A DNA stretch of 64,000 bases from Cloacibacterium normanense (GTDB taxonomy: Bacteria; Bacteroidota; Bacteroidia; Flavobacteriales; Weeksellaceae). The translations under genes were made by a program, and so were the position numbers. The stretch spans positions 124,001-188,000 of the forward strand of contig NZ_PTPZ01000004.1 in the NCBI RefSeq assembly GCF_002943105.1. The letters are read 5' to 3'. The notes below the pieces were generated by a model. The model saw only the letters and a list, made by a program, of their open reading frames with translations. It was not told the origin of the DNA and searched no databases. Shown here piece by piece: positions 1-7,787 of this stretch. Every line of letters begins with the position of its first letter. Position 1 is the stretch's first letter.

Positions 1-125
1 TCGGTTTCTTTTTTTCTAAGATGATTGATTAAGAAATTAGAAGAAACAGCCAGTCCTGCAACTATTATCGTTAATAGCACAAACACAAACCAGTTGTTTA
101 TCTTAGAAATAAAGTTGTTTCTCAA
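1..125 (-). CDS. Partial membrane protein, N-terminus only; probable two-component sensor histidine kinase
   Basis: A minus-strand frame is open from the left edge to a TTG at 125-123, with an in-frame stop just upstream of it, so the start must be this TTG or a nearby non-ATG codon. The 41 visible residues begin with Arg-Asn-Asn, hold one strongly hydrophobic segment (NNWFVFVLLTIIVAGLAVSS) and end in a basic stretch (LRKKE). This looks like the signal anchor of a membrane sensor, and I recall similar N-termini in flavobacterial histidine kinases. No kinase domain is visible, so the function is inference. It is preceded by the PBP4 gene in the same direction with a gap of about 30 bases. Confidence 0.45.
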   Translation of the reverse strand, partial: MRNNFISKINNWFVFVLLTIIVAGLAVSSNFLINHLRKKET

Positions 126-157
126 GAATTTATAATTTAAAATCTAATTTTTTAGAA

Positions 158-1507
158 TTATTTCAAGTGATTCAAAACTTTATACAGCGCATCACTCAAA
201 TCATTGGCCTGATAATTATTCATAATAATTGCAAAAACATATTTTTGACCAGATTTAGAAGTATGATAACCTGCAAAAGCTCTGCAATCTTTTATGCTTC
301 CGCTTTTCATTTTCATGCCGTTTCCTTGCACTGGGAAGCCTTCAAAATATTCAGCAAACCAAAGTTGTTTTTTTGCCCAAATTAGAGCTAAAACTTCAGC
401 TCTGGTAGAAGCATAATTTTGCGGAGACAATCCACTTCCATCTACAAAATTAATCATTCTTTCATCTATTCCACGCTGTTTCCAGAAATTTTTAAGGTAT
501 TTCATTCCACTTTCAAAAGATGAATTTCCTGTTTTTTCTTTAGCCATTGTTTTCACAAAAGTTTCCCCGTAGAAATTGATGCTTTTTTTCAAAAACCAAA
601 AGACCATTTTATCTAAAGTAGGCGATAAATATTCTAAAATCACTTTATTTTTAGGAAATGCTAAAGGATTTTGCCCTTCAATCAATCTTTCAGAATTGAT
701 GATCATTTTTCCGTTAAAAGCGATGTTTTGTTTCTTTAATTCTGCCACAATTTCTAGCGCCAATTGTTTTGGCGGATTAGGTGTCGCTCCAGAAATCGTC
801 AAATTTTTTGCTGGAAGCGTTCCCGTTACATGCGCCACATCATTATAAGGAGTCGTAAAAATAATGCTTCTGTCTGAAGTTCCTTCCGTTCTTGCATCAT
901 TCACAAAATGTACACCTTCTAAATTGATATTGAAATTTTTAAAATCTTTACCAAAAGTATTGATGTCAAATTGGTTTTCTCGCCAATTTACGCCCCAAAC
1001 TCCAGCTCCGTAATAATTCCCAATGTCATTATAAGGCCATCCTCCAGGAATTTTTTGAAAATCAAAGTACATGTCATCTATCACCAAATCTCCAGGAATT
1101 TCTTTGATATTTCTAGACTTGAGTGTTTCTATGATTTTTGAAATAAAATGTTCTGGTTTATAACCATCATATCGCCAACTTCCCAAAGTAGGATCTCCAT
1201 TAGAAAAAATATACAGATTTTTATCGAATGCTATTTGAGTTTTGTATTGATAATTCTTTCCTAAAGTCTCTAAAGCAGCAGCAGCTGTAAAGATTTTCAT
1301 GGTAGAAGCGGTAGACAATCCTTTGTTTCCTTGATATTCATAAACAAAGTTTCCGCTTTCATCTGCTACATAAAAAGAAAGATTCCCAGAATACATAGGA
1401 GAAGACGCCAAAAGTGACTGAACTGCTTTATCTAAATTCTGTGTAACCGACTGTGAATAAAATATTTGCAAGCAAAAAACCGTTATAAAGGCAAAAAATT
1501 TCTTCAT
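158..1507 (-). CDS. dacB: D-alanyl-D-alanine carboxypeptidase/endopeptidase, PBP4 type (peptidase S13)
   Basis: Periplasmic penicillin-binding protein that removes the terminal D-Ala or cleaves DD-crosslinks in peptidoglycan. An N-terminal signal peptide ends near FYSQS. The active-site SxxK motif is STMK at residues 68-71 of the 449-residue form, followed much later by DGSGLS (the SxN region) and KSGS (the KTG-box equivalent) close to the C-terminus. Length fits family S13 (about 450-480). The frame extends seven codons upstream to a TTG at 1528, but the ATG at 1507 followed by MKKFFAFITVF is a far better signal-peptide start. It is divergent from the small stress-type gene across about 240 AT-rich bases. 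Confidence 0.9.
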   Translation of the reverse strand: MKKFFAFITVFCLQIFYSQSVTQNLDKAVQSLLASSPMYSGNLSFYVADESGNFVYEYQGNKGLSTASTMKIFTAAAALETLGKNYQYKTQIAFDKNLYIFSNGDPTLGSWRYDGYKPEHFISKIIETLKSRNIKEIPGDLVIDDMYFDFQKIPGGWPYNDIGNYYGAGVWGVNWRENQFDINTFGKDFKNFNINLEGVHFVNDARTEGTSDRSIIFTTPYNDVAHVTGTLPAKNLTISGATPNPPKQLALEIVAELKKQNIAFNGKMIINSERLIEGQNPLAFPKNKVILEYLSPTLDKMVFWFLKKSINFYGETFVKTMAKEKTGNSSFESGMKYLKNFWKQRGIDERMINFVDGSGLSPQNYASTRAEVLALIWAKKQLWFAEYFEGFPVQGNGMKMKSGSIKDCRAFAGYHTSKSGQKYVFAIIMNNYQANDLSDALYKVLNHLK

Positions 1508-1707
1508 AAAGAATAATTGTTTTTTCAAATATAAAGAAAATAAAATGGATTACTTCTTTCTAAATAATTAAAAAAACAAATAAATAGATGATTTATTAGC
1601 AATGTCAATTTATTAAACAATTATTTAATTAATAAAATAATTAATGATTTTTATCAATTTTATATTAAATTTTTATTTTTTAACATTTTATTATCATTTA
1701 TTTAGTA

Positions 1708-1715
1708 TATATTTG
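1708..1715 (+). promoter_or_regulatory. Promoter -7 box (TATATTTG) for the small stress-type gene
   Basis: TATATTTG fits the Bacteroidota -7 consensus TAnnTTTG and lies 33 bases before the ATG at 1749. The surrounding 1510-1748 interval is very AT-rich and shows no other feature. Confidence 0.6.
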
Positions 1716-1748
1716 CATCATAATTAACCGACTAAAATTTTTAAAATT

Positions 1749-2189
1749 ATGTCATACACAATTGTAGGGCTCTTCGGAAGCCAAGATCAAGCAAAAGCAG
1801 TTTCTGAAAGTTTAGAAAAAAAAGGTTTCAAAGACTCTGATTACATTGTTTACATTAACCAAAGTAAACCAGTAGAAAAATCATTTTGGAGCAAACTTTT
1901 CACTAATGACATAGACCAAGAAGCTACTGCTGTAGATTCTTTGATTACTAGTGTGGCGATTAATAATGATACTGAATTACAATTGGCAAAAGACGCTTTC
2001 AGAGAAAACAAAGTGGTCAATACTTATGAATTACCAGAAGTAGATTTTGCAGAAGCAGTAGATTTAGATTACATTAAAAAAGTAGTTGCCCTAAAAGCAA
2101 AAGCGCTTATTTACGCAATGCCAGAAATTAAAACTTCTAGCTCAGAGATGAGCACTGGAATAAATTCTGAAGTAAGTTCAAACACATAA
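1749..2189 (+). CDS. Small cytoplasmic protein with an N-terminal general-stress-type domain
   Basis: A protein of 146 residues with no signal peptide. The N-terminal 30-40 residues (SYTIVGLFGSQDQAKAVSES, then LEKKGF) resemble the opening of the heat-induced/general stress 17M-type domain seen in YflT-like proteins, where a glycine-containing strand leads into an amphipathic helix. The C-terminal third is rich in Ala, Glu and Lys and ends in a Ser-rich tail that is probably disordered. The gene stands alone: strong -7 box upstream, hairpin terminator directly downstream. The stress role is an inference from weak similarity; I do not recognise a defined family with certainty. Confidence 0.6.
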   Translation: MSYTIVGLFGSQDQAKAVSESLEKKGFKDSDYIVYINQSKPVEKSFWSKLFTNDIDQEATAVDSLITSVAINNDTELQLAKDAFRENKVVNTYELPEVDFAEAVDLDYIKKVVALKAKALIYAMPEIKTSSSEMSTGINSEVSSNT

Positions 2190-2222
2190 TTCTTCATATC
2201 AAATTAATTTTTTCATACGAAG

Positions 2223-2251
2223 CCCGAAATTTATTTTCGGGTTTTCTTTTT
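2223..2251 (+). terminator. Intrinsic terminator
   Basis: Stem CCCGAAA/TTTCGGG (2223-2229 with 2235-2241) followed by a T-rich tail, 33 bases after the stop codon of the small stress-type gene. Confidence 0.85.
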
Positions 2252-2263
2252 AGGAATTACAGT

Positions 2264-2291
2264 AAAGCTTTTATTTTAAAGCTTTTTTTTT
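2264..2291 (+). terminator. Second hairpin with T-run
   Basis: Stem AAAGCTT/AAGCTTT (2264-2270 with 2279-2285) followed by an uninterrupted T tract. It may be a backup terminator before the (p)ppGpp synthetase gene, although its T-run abuts that gene's promoter box. Confidence 0.5.
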
Positions 2292-2292
2292 G

Positions 2293-2300
2293 TATTTTCG
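2293..2300 (+). promoter_or_regulatory. Promoter -7 box (TATTTTCG) for the RelA/SpoT gene
   Basis: TATTTTCG is a one-base variant of TAnnTTTG, 22 bases before the ATG at 2323. An AGAGG at 2311-2315 (10 ahead of the ATG by eye) could serve as a ribosome site. Confidence 0.45.
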
Positions 2301-2322
2301 TGATAATTAAAGAGGTTCAAAG

Positions 2323-4527
2323 ATGGTTTATGATTTAGAAAAAGAAAATAAAGAAATTCAGTATCGCTATAAAGATTTAATCTCTAATACATACAGAACT
2401 CTTGATGAAGAACAGAATAAACTCATCAGGAAAGCATTTGATATTGCCTTAGACGCTCACAAAGACCAAAGAAGAAAAACGGGCGAACCTTACATCTACC
2501 ACCCTATCGAAGTGGCAAAAATCGTTGCCAATGAAATAGGTTTAGGAGCCACTTCTATTGCTTGTGCATTGCTTCATGACGTCATTGAAGATTCTGAATA
2601 TACTTATGAAGACATCAAGAAAATTTTTGGTCAAAAAATAGCAGATATTGTTAACGGATTGACTAAAATTTCGGTGATGAACCATCAAAACATCTCGGTT
2701 CAGTCTGAAAATTACAGAAAATTACTTCTTACGCTTTCTGAAGATTTCCGCGTGATTCTCATCAAAATCGCAGACAGACTGCACAATATGAGAACGCTTG
2801 AAAGCATGAGAGATGATAAACAAAAGAAAATCGCCTCAGAAACGGTTTACATTTACGCTCCTCTTGCTCATAGATTAGGACTTTATAACATAAAATCAGA
2901 ACTTGAAGATTTATCTTTAAAATACAACAATCCAGATGTTTATTACGACATTGCTAATAAATTAGAACTTGCCAAAGATACTCGTGAGAAATATGTAGAA
3001 GAGTTCAAAAAAGAAGTTTCGGAGCAACTTAAAGAAGAGCATCTTAATTTTACCATCAAAGGCAGAGCTAAAGCCATCAATTCTATTTATAGAAAAATGC
3101 TGAAGCAAAACGTGCCTTTTGAAGAGGTTTTTGACAATTACGCGATTAGAATTATTTATAAATCAGACGCTAAAAACGAAAAATTCATCGCTTGGAAAAT
3201 CTATTCCATCGTTACCGATTTATACCACAGTAATCCACAAAGAATGCGCGACTGGATTACCAATCCTCGTTCCACAGGTTACGAAAGTTTACACTTAACG
3301 GTTCTGGGTCCTGATAAAAAATGGATTGAAGTTCAAATTCGTTCTGAAAGAATGGACGAAATCGCCGAAAAAGGTGTTGCAGCGCATTATAAATACAAAG
3401 AAGGCTTCAAACAAAGCAGTGACGATAAGAATTTTGAACAATGGGTTTCTCAGATTAGAGAAGTCATCGAACAACAGCAAAACCTTTCTACCACTGAACT
3501 TTTGGATAATATTAAACTTAATCTTTATTCCAAAGAAGTTTTTGTTTTCACTCCAAAAGGAGAAATTAAAATTTTACCAGTTGGTTCTACCGCTTTAGAT
3601 TTTGCGTTTTCAGTTCACACCGATTTGGGAATGAAATGTTTAGGCGCAAAAATCAATGGAAAACTGGTTCCTATTTCTTACGTTTTGCAAAACGGCGACC
3701 AAATAGACATTCTTTCTTCTCAAAATCAAAAACCAAAGCAAGATTGGCTAGATATCGTCATCACTTCTAAAGCAAAATCTAGAATTAAAGCCGCGCTTAA
3801 CTCCGAAAAGAACGGTCAAGTTGCAGAAGGAAAAGAAATTTTCCAAAGAAAATTAAGACACGCAAAACTTACCTTTTCCGAGGAAGAAGTGAATAATATT
3901 CAGAAATTTTTCAATCATAAAACCTCTCAAGATTTATTTCTAAAATTCTACGATGGCACTTATGATACCACAGATTTAAAAAAATATGCAGATTCTAAAA
4001 GTGCGCTAAAAAACTTCTTCCAGAGATTTAGAAAATCACCAAACATAAACACGGCTTACGAGGAAAGTCCAACTACAGATTTAGACTTAATCGTTTTTGG
4101 TAAAGATGAAGAAAAACTGAATTACAGCTTTGCCAAATGTTGTACCGTAATTCCAGGTGATAAAATTTTTGGATTTATCACGATTTCAGACGGAATTAAA
4201 GTTCATAATGACAATTGTCCGAACGCAATTAACCTTAGAGCCAATTACGATTATAGAGTTATGCCTGCAAAATGGGTAAATGAACAGCGTTACAGCAGCA
4301 GAGTAAGAATAGAAATCGAAGGCATTGACAGAAAAGGATTGGTAAACGACATTACTGAAGTAATTAGTAATGCCATGAACATTGACATGAAAAGTATTTC
4401 TATCGAAAGTAATGACGGTATTTTCTTAGGAACCATCACACTAGAAGTTAAAAACAAAAGCCAACTAGAAGAAACATTAAAACAACTCAGAAATGTACTG
4501 AGTGTAACCCAAGTAAAAAGACTGTAA
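2323..4527 (+). CDS. Bifunctional (p)ppGpp synthetase/hydrolase (RelA/SpoT homologue)
   Basis: Makes and degrades the alarmone (p)ppGpp of the stringent response. Domains in order: an HD hydrolase with His60, the His85-Asp86 pair (LLHDVIED) and Glu89-Asp90; a synthetase domain from about 220 to 370, with the GRAKAINSIYRKM loop, DNYAIRIIY and the RSTGYESLH motif; a TGS domain near 395-455 (VFTPKGEIKILPVGSTALDF); and a C-terminal ACT domain (about 655-734). The intact HD-ED residues argue that hydrolase activity is kept, so this is the Rel/SpoT-type rather than a synthetase-only RelA. Length 734 is normal. nhaA begins two bases after the stop, so the two are probably cotranscribed. Confidence 0.95.
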   Translation: MVYDLEKENKEIQYRYKDLISNTYRTLDEEQNKLIRKAFDIALDAHKDQRRKTGEPYIYHPIEVAKIVANEIGLGATSIACALLHDVIEDSEYTYEDIKKIFGQKIADIVNGLTKISVMNHQNISVQSENYRKLLLTLSEDFRVILIKIADRLHNMRTLESMRDDKQKKIASETVYIYAPLAHRLGLYNIKSELEDLSLKYNNPDVYYDIANKLELAKDTREKYVEEFKKEVSEQLKEEHLNFTIKGRAKAINSIYRKMLKQNVPFEEVFDNYAIRIIYKSDAKNEKFIAWKIYSIVTDLYHSNPQRMRDWITNPRSTGYESLHLTVLGPDKKWIEVQIRSERMDEIAEKGVAAHYKYKEGFKQSSDDKNFEQWVSQIREVIEQQQNLSTTELLDNIKLNLYSKEVFVFTPKGEIKILPVGSTALDFAFSVHTDLGMKCLGAKINGKLVPISYVLQNGDQIDILSSQNQKPKQDWLDIVITSKAKSRIKAALNSEKNGQVAEGKEIFQRKLRHAKLTFSEEEVNNIQKFFNHKTSQDLFLKFYDGTYDTTDLKKYADSKSALKNFFQRFRKSPNINTAYEESPTTDLDLIVFGKDEEKLNYSFAKCCTVIPGDKIFGFITISDGIKVHNDNCPNAINLRANYDYRVMPAKWVNEQRYSSRVRIEIEGIDRKGLVNDITEVISNAMNIDMKSISIESNDGIFLGTITLEVKNKSQLEETLKQLRNVLSVTQVKRL

Positions 4528-4529
4528 AT

Positions 4530-5702
4530 ATGCTGATTACCAATTATTTTAGAAAGTTTTTCCAAATAGCACAATCTTCAGGAAATTTATTGATTATCTG
4601 TGTCATCCTCTCATTAATGATTGCCAATTCTAGTTTAGGAGATGATTTTCAAAATCTATTAGATTATCCAATTGGGCCTTATTCTACAAGTCTTTGGATC
4701 AATGATGGTTTAATGGCCATTTTCTTCTTATTGGTAGGTTTAGAAATTAAACGTGAACTCATAGAAGGAGAACTTTCTAGCCTCAAAAACGCTTCTCTTC
4801 CTATTTTTGCAGCGATTGGCGGAATGCTGGTTCCTGCATTAATTTTCGTATTTTTTAATTACGGAACAGAATACCAAAATGGATGGGGAATTCCTATGGC
4901 AACAGATATTGCGTTTTCTCTCGCCATTATTTCAATGCTGGGGAAAAGAGTTCCAGCTTCTGTTAAAATTTTCCTTACTGCTCTAGCAATTGTTGATGAT
5001 TTAGGAGCAATTGTTGTGATTGCGATTTTTTATACAGAGAAATTAGAATTCACTTATTTAGCTTTGAGTGGCGCAGTTTTACTCCTTTTAATTCTTTTAA
5101 ATTATTTCAAAGTTAAAAAACATATTTTCTACATCATTCCAGGATTATTTTTATGGCATTTTATGCATCACAGTGGCATTCATGCTACTATTGCAGGGGT
5201 TTTATTGGCATTTACCATTCCTACAAACGAAAGCACTACAGAAATCTCGCCTTTAGAAAAATTAGAAGAAAAATTACACTTACCTGTTAATTATTTCATC
5301 ATGCCCATTTTCGCATTAGCAAATACTAATATTCAGTTTAAAAGTGGAATGATAGAGGGATTATTTAGCAATTTCGGCTACGGAATTATTCTAGGTTTAG
5401 TTCTAGGAAAAGTAATTGGAATTAATCTTTTTTCCTTCATTGCCATCAAATTAAAGCTAAGTGATTTACCTAAAAAAAGCAATTGGTCTCAAATGATTGG
5501 TGCCGGTTTATTGGCAGGAATTGGTTTTACCATGTCTATTTTCATCGCGTTGCTTTCTTACAAAGGACACACCGAAATACAAGACGAAGCTAAATTTGCG
5601 ATTCTGGTAGCTTCTGCAATTTCTGGATTTTCTGGTTATTTTTTACTGAAACTTTTAGCTAAAAAGAAAATAAGCGTTTCTGATTATAAAGAAAATATTT
5701 AA
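4530..5702 (+). CDS. nhaA: Na+/H+ antiporter NhaA
   Basis: Inner-membrane antiporter that exchanges internal Na+ for external H+ in sodium and pH homeostasis. It has about 12 hydrophobic segments, the family signatures ATDIAFSLAI and AIVDDLGAI (the paired aspartates of the ion site) and the late AGIGFTMSIFIA motif. The 390-residue length matches NhaA. The ATG lies two bases after the RelA/SpoT stop, which indicates an operon; a strong bidirectional hairpin follows. No frameshift or missing ion-site residue is seen. Confidence 0.95.
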   Translation: MLITNYFRKFFQIAQSSGNLLIICVILSLMIANSSLGDDFQNLLDYPIGPYSTSLWINDGLMAIFFLLVGLEIKRELIEGELSSLKNASLPIFAAIGGMLVPALIFVFFNYGTEYQNGWGIPMATDIAFSLAIISMLGKRVPASVKIFLTALAIVDDLGAIVVIAIFYTEKLEFTYLALSGAVLLLLILLNYFKVKKHIFYIIPGLFLWHFMHHSGIHATIAGVLLAFTIPTNESTTEISPLEKLEEKLHLPVNYFIMPIFALANTNIQFKSGMIEGLFSNFGYGIILGLVLGKVIGINLFSFIAIKLKLSDLPKKSNWSQMIGAGLLAGIGFTMSIFIALLSYKGHTEIQDEAKFAILVASAISGFSGYFLLKLLAKKKISVSDYKENI

Positions 5703-5707
5703 GCATG

Positions 5708-5742
5708 AAAAAAGGGTTTCTAAAATTTAGAAACCCTTTTTT
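5708..5742. terminator. Bidirectional terminator between nhaA and the OYE gene
   Basis: Long perfect inverted repeat AAAAAAGGGTTTCTAA / TTAGAAACCCTTTTTT with A and T runs on both sides, placed between two convergent genes. Confidence 0.9.
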
Positions 5743-5745
5743 ATT

Positions 5746-6798
5746 TTAAGGTTTACCTCTTTCGTATTGTGGAGGGAAGAAACTTACTTCATTATTTTCC
5801 CAAGAACTTTTTGCTACAAAATATGGATTTCTCAGAAGTTCTCTTGCTAACAAAATTACATCTGCTTCATCTTTTTGCAAAATTTCTTCGGCTTGAGTTA
5901 CATTCGTAATCAAGCCTACTGCACCAGTTTTCACTTCTGCTTCTTGTTTGATTTGATGAGAAAAAGGCACTTGATAACCAGAAAAAACATTGATTTTAGC
6001 ACCAGAAATATTTCCACCGCTAGAAACATCAATTAAATCTACACCTTTTTCTTTCAAAATTTTAGAAAGCGCTACAGAATCTTCTACATTCCAACCGTTT
6101 TCAGCGTATTCTGTTGCAGAAATCCTCACAAACAATGGAACATTCTCGTTAAGAACTTTATTTACAGCCTCTACGATTTCTAGTAAAATTCTCGCTCTAT
6201 TTTCTAAACTTCCACCGTATTCATCTGTTCTCACATTGCTTAAAGGAGATAAAAACTGAGAAATTAAATAACCATGTGCAGCATGAATTTCAATCACATC
6301 AAAACCTGCTTTCACACTTCTTATTGCAGCTTCTTTAAAAGCGTTTACCAATTCTGAAATTTCAGATTTTGTTAAAGCATGAGGTGTTCTTTCACCTTCT
6401 AGATAAGGGATTTCTGAAGGCGCAACCGTAATCCATCCGTTTTCTTCCAAAGAAGTTTGTTTGCCATTCCAAGTAGAAGCTTTTCTACCAGCATGACCTA
6501 ATTGAATCCCAATTTTGGTTTCTGTATTTTGATGGATGAATTCTACTATTTTTTTCCATGCTTCAGCTTGTTCATCATTCCAAATTCCGGCACATTTATC
6601 CGTAATTCTACCTTCTGGAACTACACCAGTAGCTTCTGCAATGATTAATCCTACTCCACCAAAAGCGCGAGTGGCATAATGCACCAAATGAAAATCATTT
6701 ACTACGCCATTTTCTGCAGAATACATACACATAGGCGCCATGACTATTCTGTTTTTTATTTCTAAATTTCTAAACTTAATTGGGGTAAAAAGTTTCAT
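5746..6798 (-). CDS. namA: NADPH dehydrogenase, old yellow enzyme family (NamA/YqjM type)
   Basis: FMN-dependent ene-reductase that reduces activated C=C bonds with NADPH. The N-terminus APMCMYS has the Cys24 and Tyr26 pair typical of the YqjM (thermophilic-like) OYE branch. The flavin/substrate motifs LGHAGRKAST, HAAHGYLISQFLSP and the SNVRTDEYGGSLENR segment follow, as does the C-terminal PPQYERGKP. Length 350 is typical. It is convergent with nhaA and divergent from the cytidine deaminase gene. The physiological substrate cannot be read from sequence. Confidence 0.92.
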   Translation of the reverse strand: MKLFTPIKFRNLEIKNRIVMAPMCMYSAENGVVNDFHLVHYATRAFGGVGLIIAEATGVVPEGRITDKCAGIWNDEQAEAWKKIVEFIHQNTETKIGIQLGHAGRKASTWNGKQTSLEENGWITVAPSEIPYLEGERTPHALTKSEISELVNAFKEAAIRSVKAGFDVIEIHAAHGYLISQFLSPLSNVRTDEYGGSLENRARILLEIVEAVNKVLNENVPLFVRISATEYAENGWNVEDSVALSKILKEKGVDLIDVSSGGNISGAKINVFSGYQVPFSHQIKQEAEVKTGAVGLITNVTQAEEILQKDEADVILLARELLRNPYFVAKSSWENNEVSFFPPQYERGKP

Positions 6799-6906
6799 AT
6801 TTATAAAATTAATTTGAGCCCAAATTTATCATTTTTACGCAGAAAATCACGATTAATTCTTTGGTTTCACAAAATTTTTGTAATTTTACTCTCCGATTTT
6901 TTTAAA

Positions 6907-7386
6907 ATGGAAAAAGAATTAAGAATTAAATTTTCTCAAATAGAAAGAAATGAACTTTCAGATATAGAGAAAACCCTTCATGAAGCAGCTATCAATGCTA
7001 GAAAAAACGCTTATGCTCCCTATTCTCATTTCAATGTAGGTTGCGCTGTTCTTCTAGAAAACGGAGAAATTGTTACAGGTAACAACCAAGAAAACGCAGC
7101 TTATCCTTCTGGTTTATGTGCAGAAAGAGTCACAGTTTTTAATATTGGCGCCAATTATCCGAACGTAAAAATTAAAAAACTATACGTTATTGGTGGACCA
7201 TCTAGAGAAGAGACTTTTACTACCGCTACTCCACCTTGTGGTGCATGCAGACAGAGCTTACTAGAATATGAGACGAAGCAAAATGAGCCGATAGAAATTT
7301 ATTTTTCTGGAATTGATGGAGCGGTTTATAAATGTGATTCGATTAAAGATTTACTTCCGTTCTCGTTTGATGCTTCTTTTTTATAA
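6907..7386 (+). CDS. cdd: Cytidine deaminase
   Basis: Zn-dependent deaminase of (deoxy)cytidine in pyrimidine salvage. The catalytic CAE motif (Cys71-Ala72-Glu73) and PCGACRQ (Cys111, Cys114) give three Zn cysteines plus the proton-shuttling Glu. The N-terminal substrate segment NAYAPYSHFNVGCA is also clear. At 159 residues it is slightly longer than the small tetrameric type because of a 20-residue leader. An upstream TTG at 6814 keeps the frame open, but the leader it would add is unlike the family, so the ATG at 6907 is chosen. Confidence 0.93.
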   Translation: MEKELRIKFSQIERNELSDIEKTLHEAAINARKNAYAPYSHFNVGCAVLLENGEIVTGNNQENAAYPSGLCAERVTVFNIGANYPNVKIKKLYVIGGPSREETFTTATPPCGACRQSLLEYETKQNEPIEIYFSGIDGAVYKCDSIKDLLPFSFDASFL

Positions 7387-7467
7387 AATCTAAATAGAAA
7401 ACCTTAGGGTTTTCTATTTTTTTTGAAATATATAGACCAAAAATTTTCACAATTTCTGGTTTAAATG

Positions 7468-7475
7468 TACATTTG
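7468..7475 (+). promoter_or_regulatory. Promoter -7 box (TACATTTG) of the cobalamin-riboswitch transcript
   Basis: TACATTTG matches TAnnTTTG exactly and ends a few bases before the first riboswitch bases, so the transcript would start at or near the aptamer's 5' end. Confidence 0.65.
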
Positions 7476-7480
7476 CAATG

Positions 7481-7660
7481 CTTTTGGTTTCCGATGTTTG
7501 TCGGAATTAAAATGGGAATTCGGTGAAAATCCGAAACTGTCCCCGCAACTGTAAATCGTGCTTCGGTGAAAATCGAAGGAATTTTTTGCAAAAAAGCCAT
7601 TATCTTATTTGAAAAGATGAGAAGGTGCAAAAAATGCGAAAGTCAGGAGACCTGCCAAAA
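7481..7660 (+). ncRNA. Cobalamin (B12) riboswitch
   Basis: Contains the hallmark cobalamin aptamer strings in order: GGGAATTCGGTGAAAATCCG, then CTGTCCCCGCAACTGTAA (7538-7555) and, near the 3' end, GAAAGTCAGGAGACCTGCC (7638-7656). It sits in the 400-base leader of a TonB-dependent receptor, the standard arrangement for B12-repressed outer-membrane uptake. In the family, bound cobalamin lowers expression of the gene downstream. The 3' boundary is approximate. A later segment (about 7681-7750) can pair GGAAAAG with CTTTTCC and may form the expression platform. Confidence 0.95.
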
Positions 7661-7787
7661 ACATTCATAATCAATACTTTCGGAGGAAAAGTAGAGAAAT
7701 CCTGTAAAAAATGCAGTTCTTCTGTGGTTTTTCTTTATTTCTTTTCCAAAAGTTATTGATAACAGTCATTAACTTTAAAATTTAACA

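Noticed and set aside
6814-6906. Upstream TTG extension of the cytidine deaminase
   Set aside because: The added residues are unlike the family and span the probable promoter; the ATG at 6907 gives the normal N-terminus.
7343-7630. Minus-strand open frame across the cobalamin riboswitch
   Set aside because: The sequence is explained by the conserved aptamer on the other strand and by the cdd coding end.
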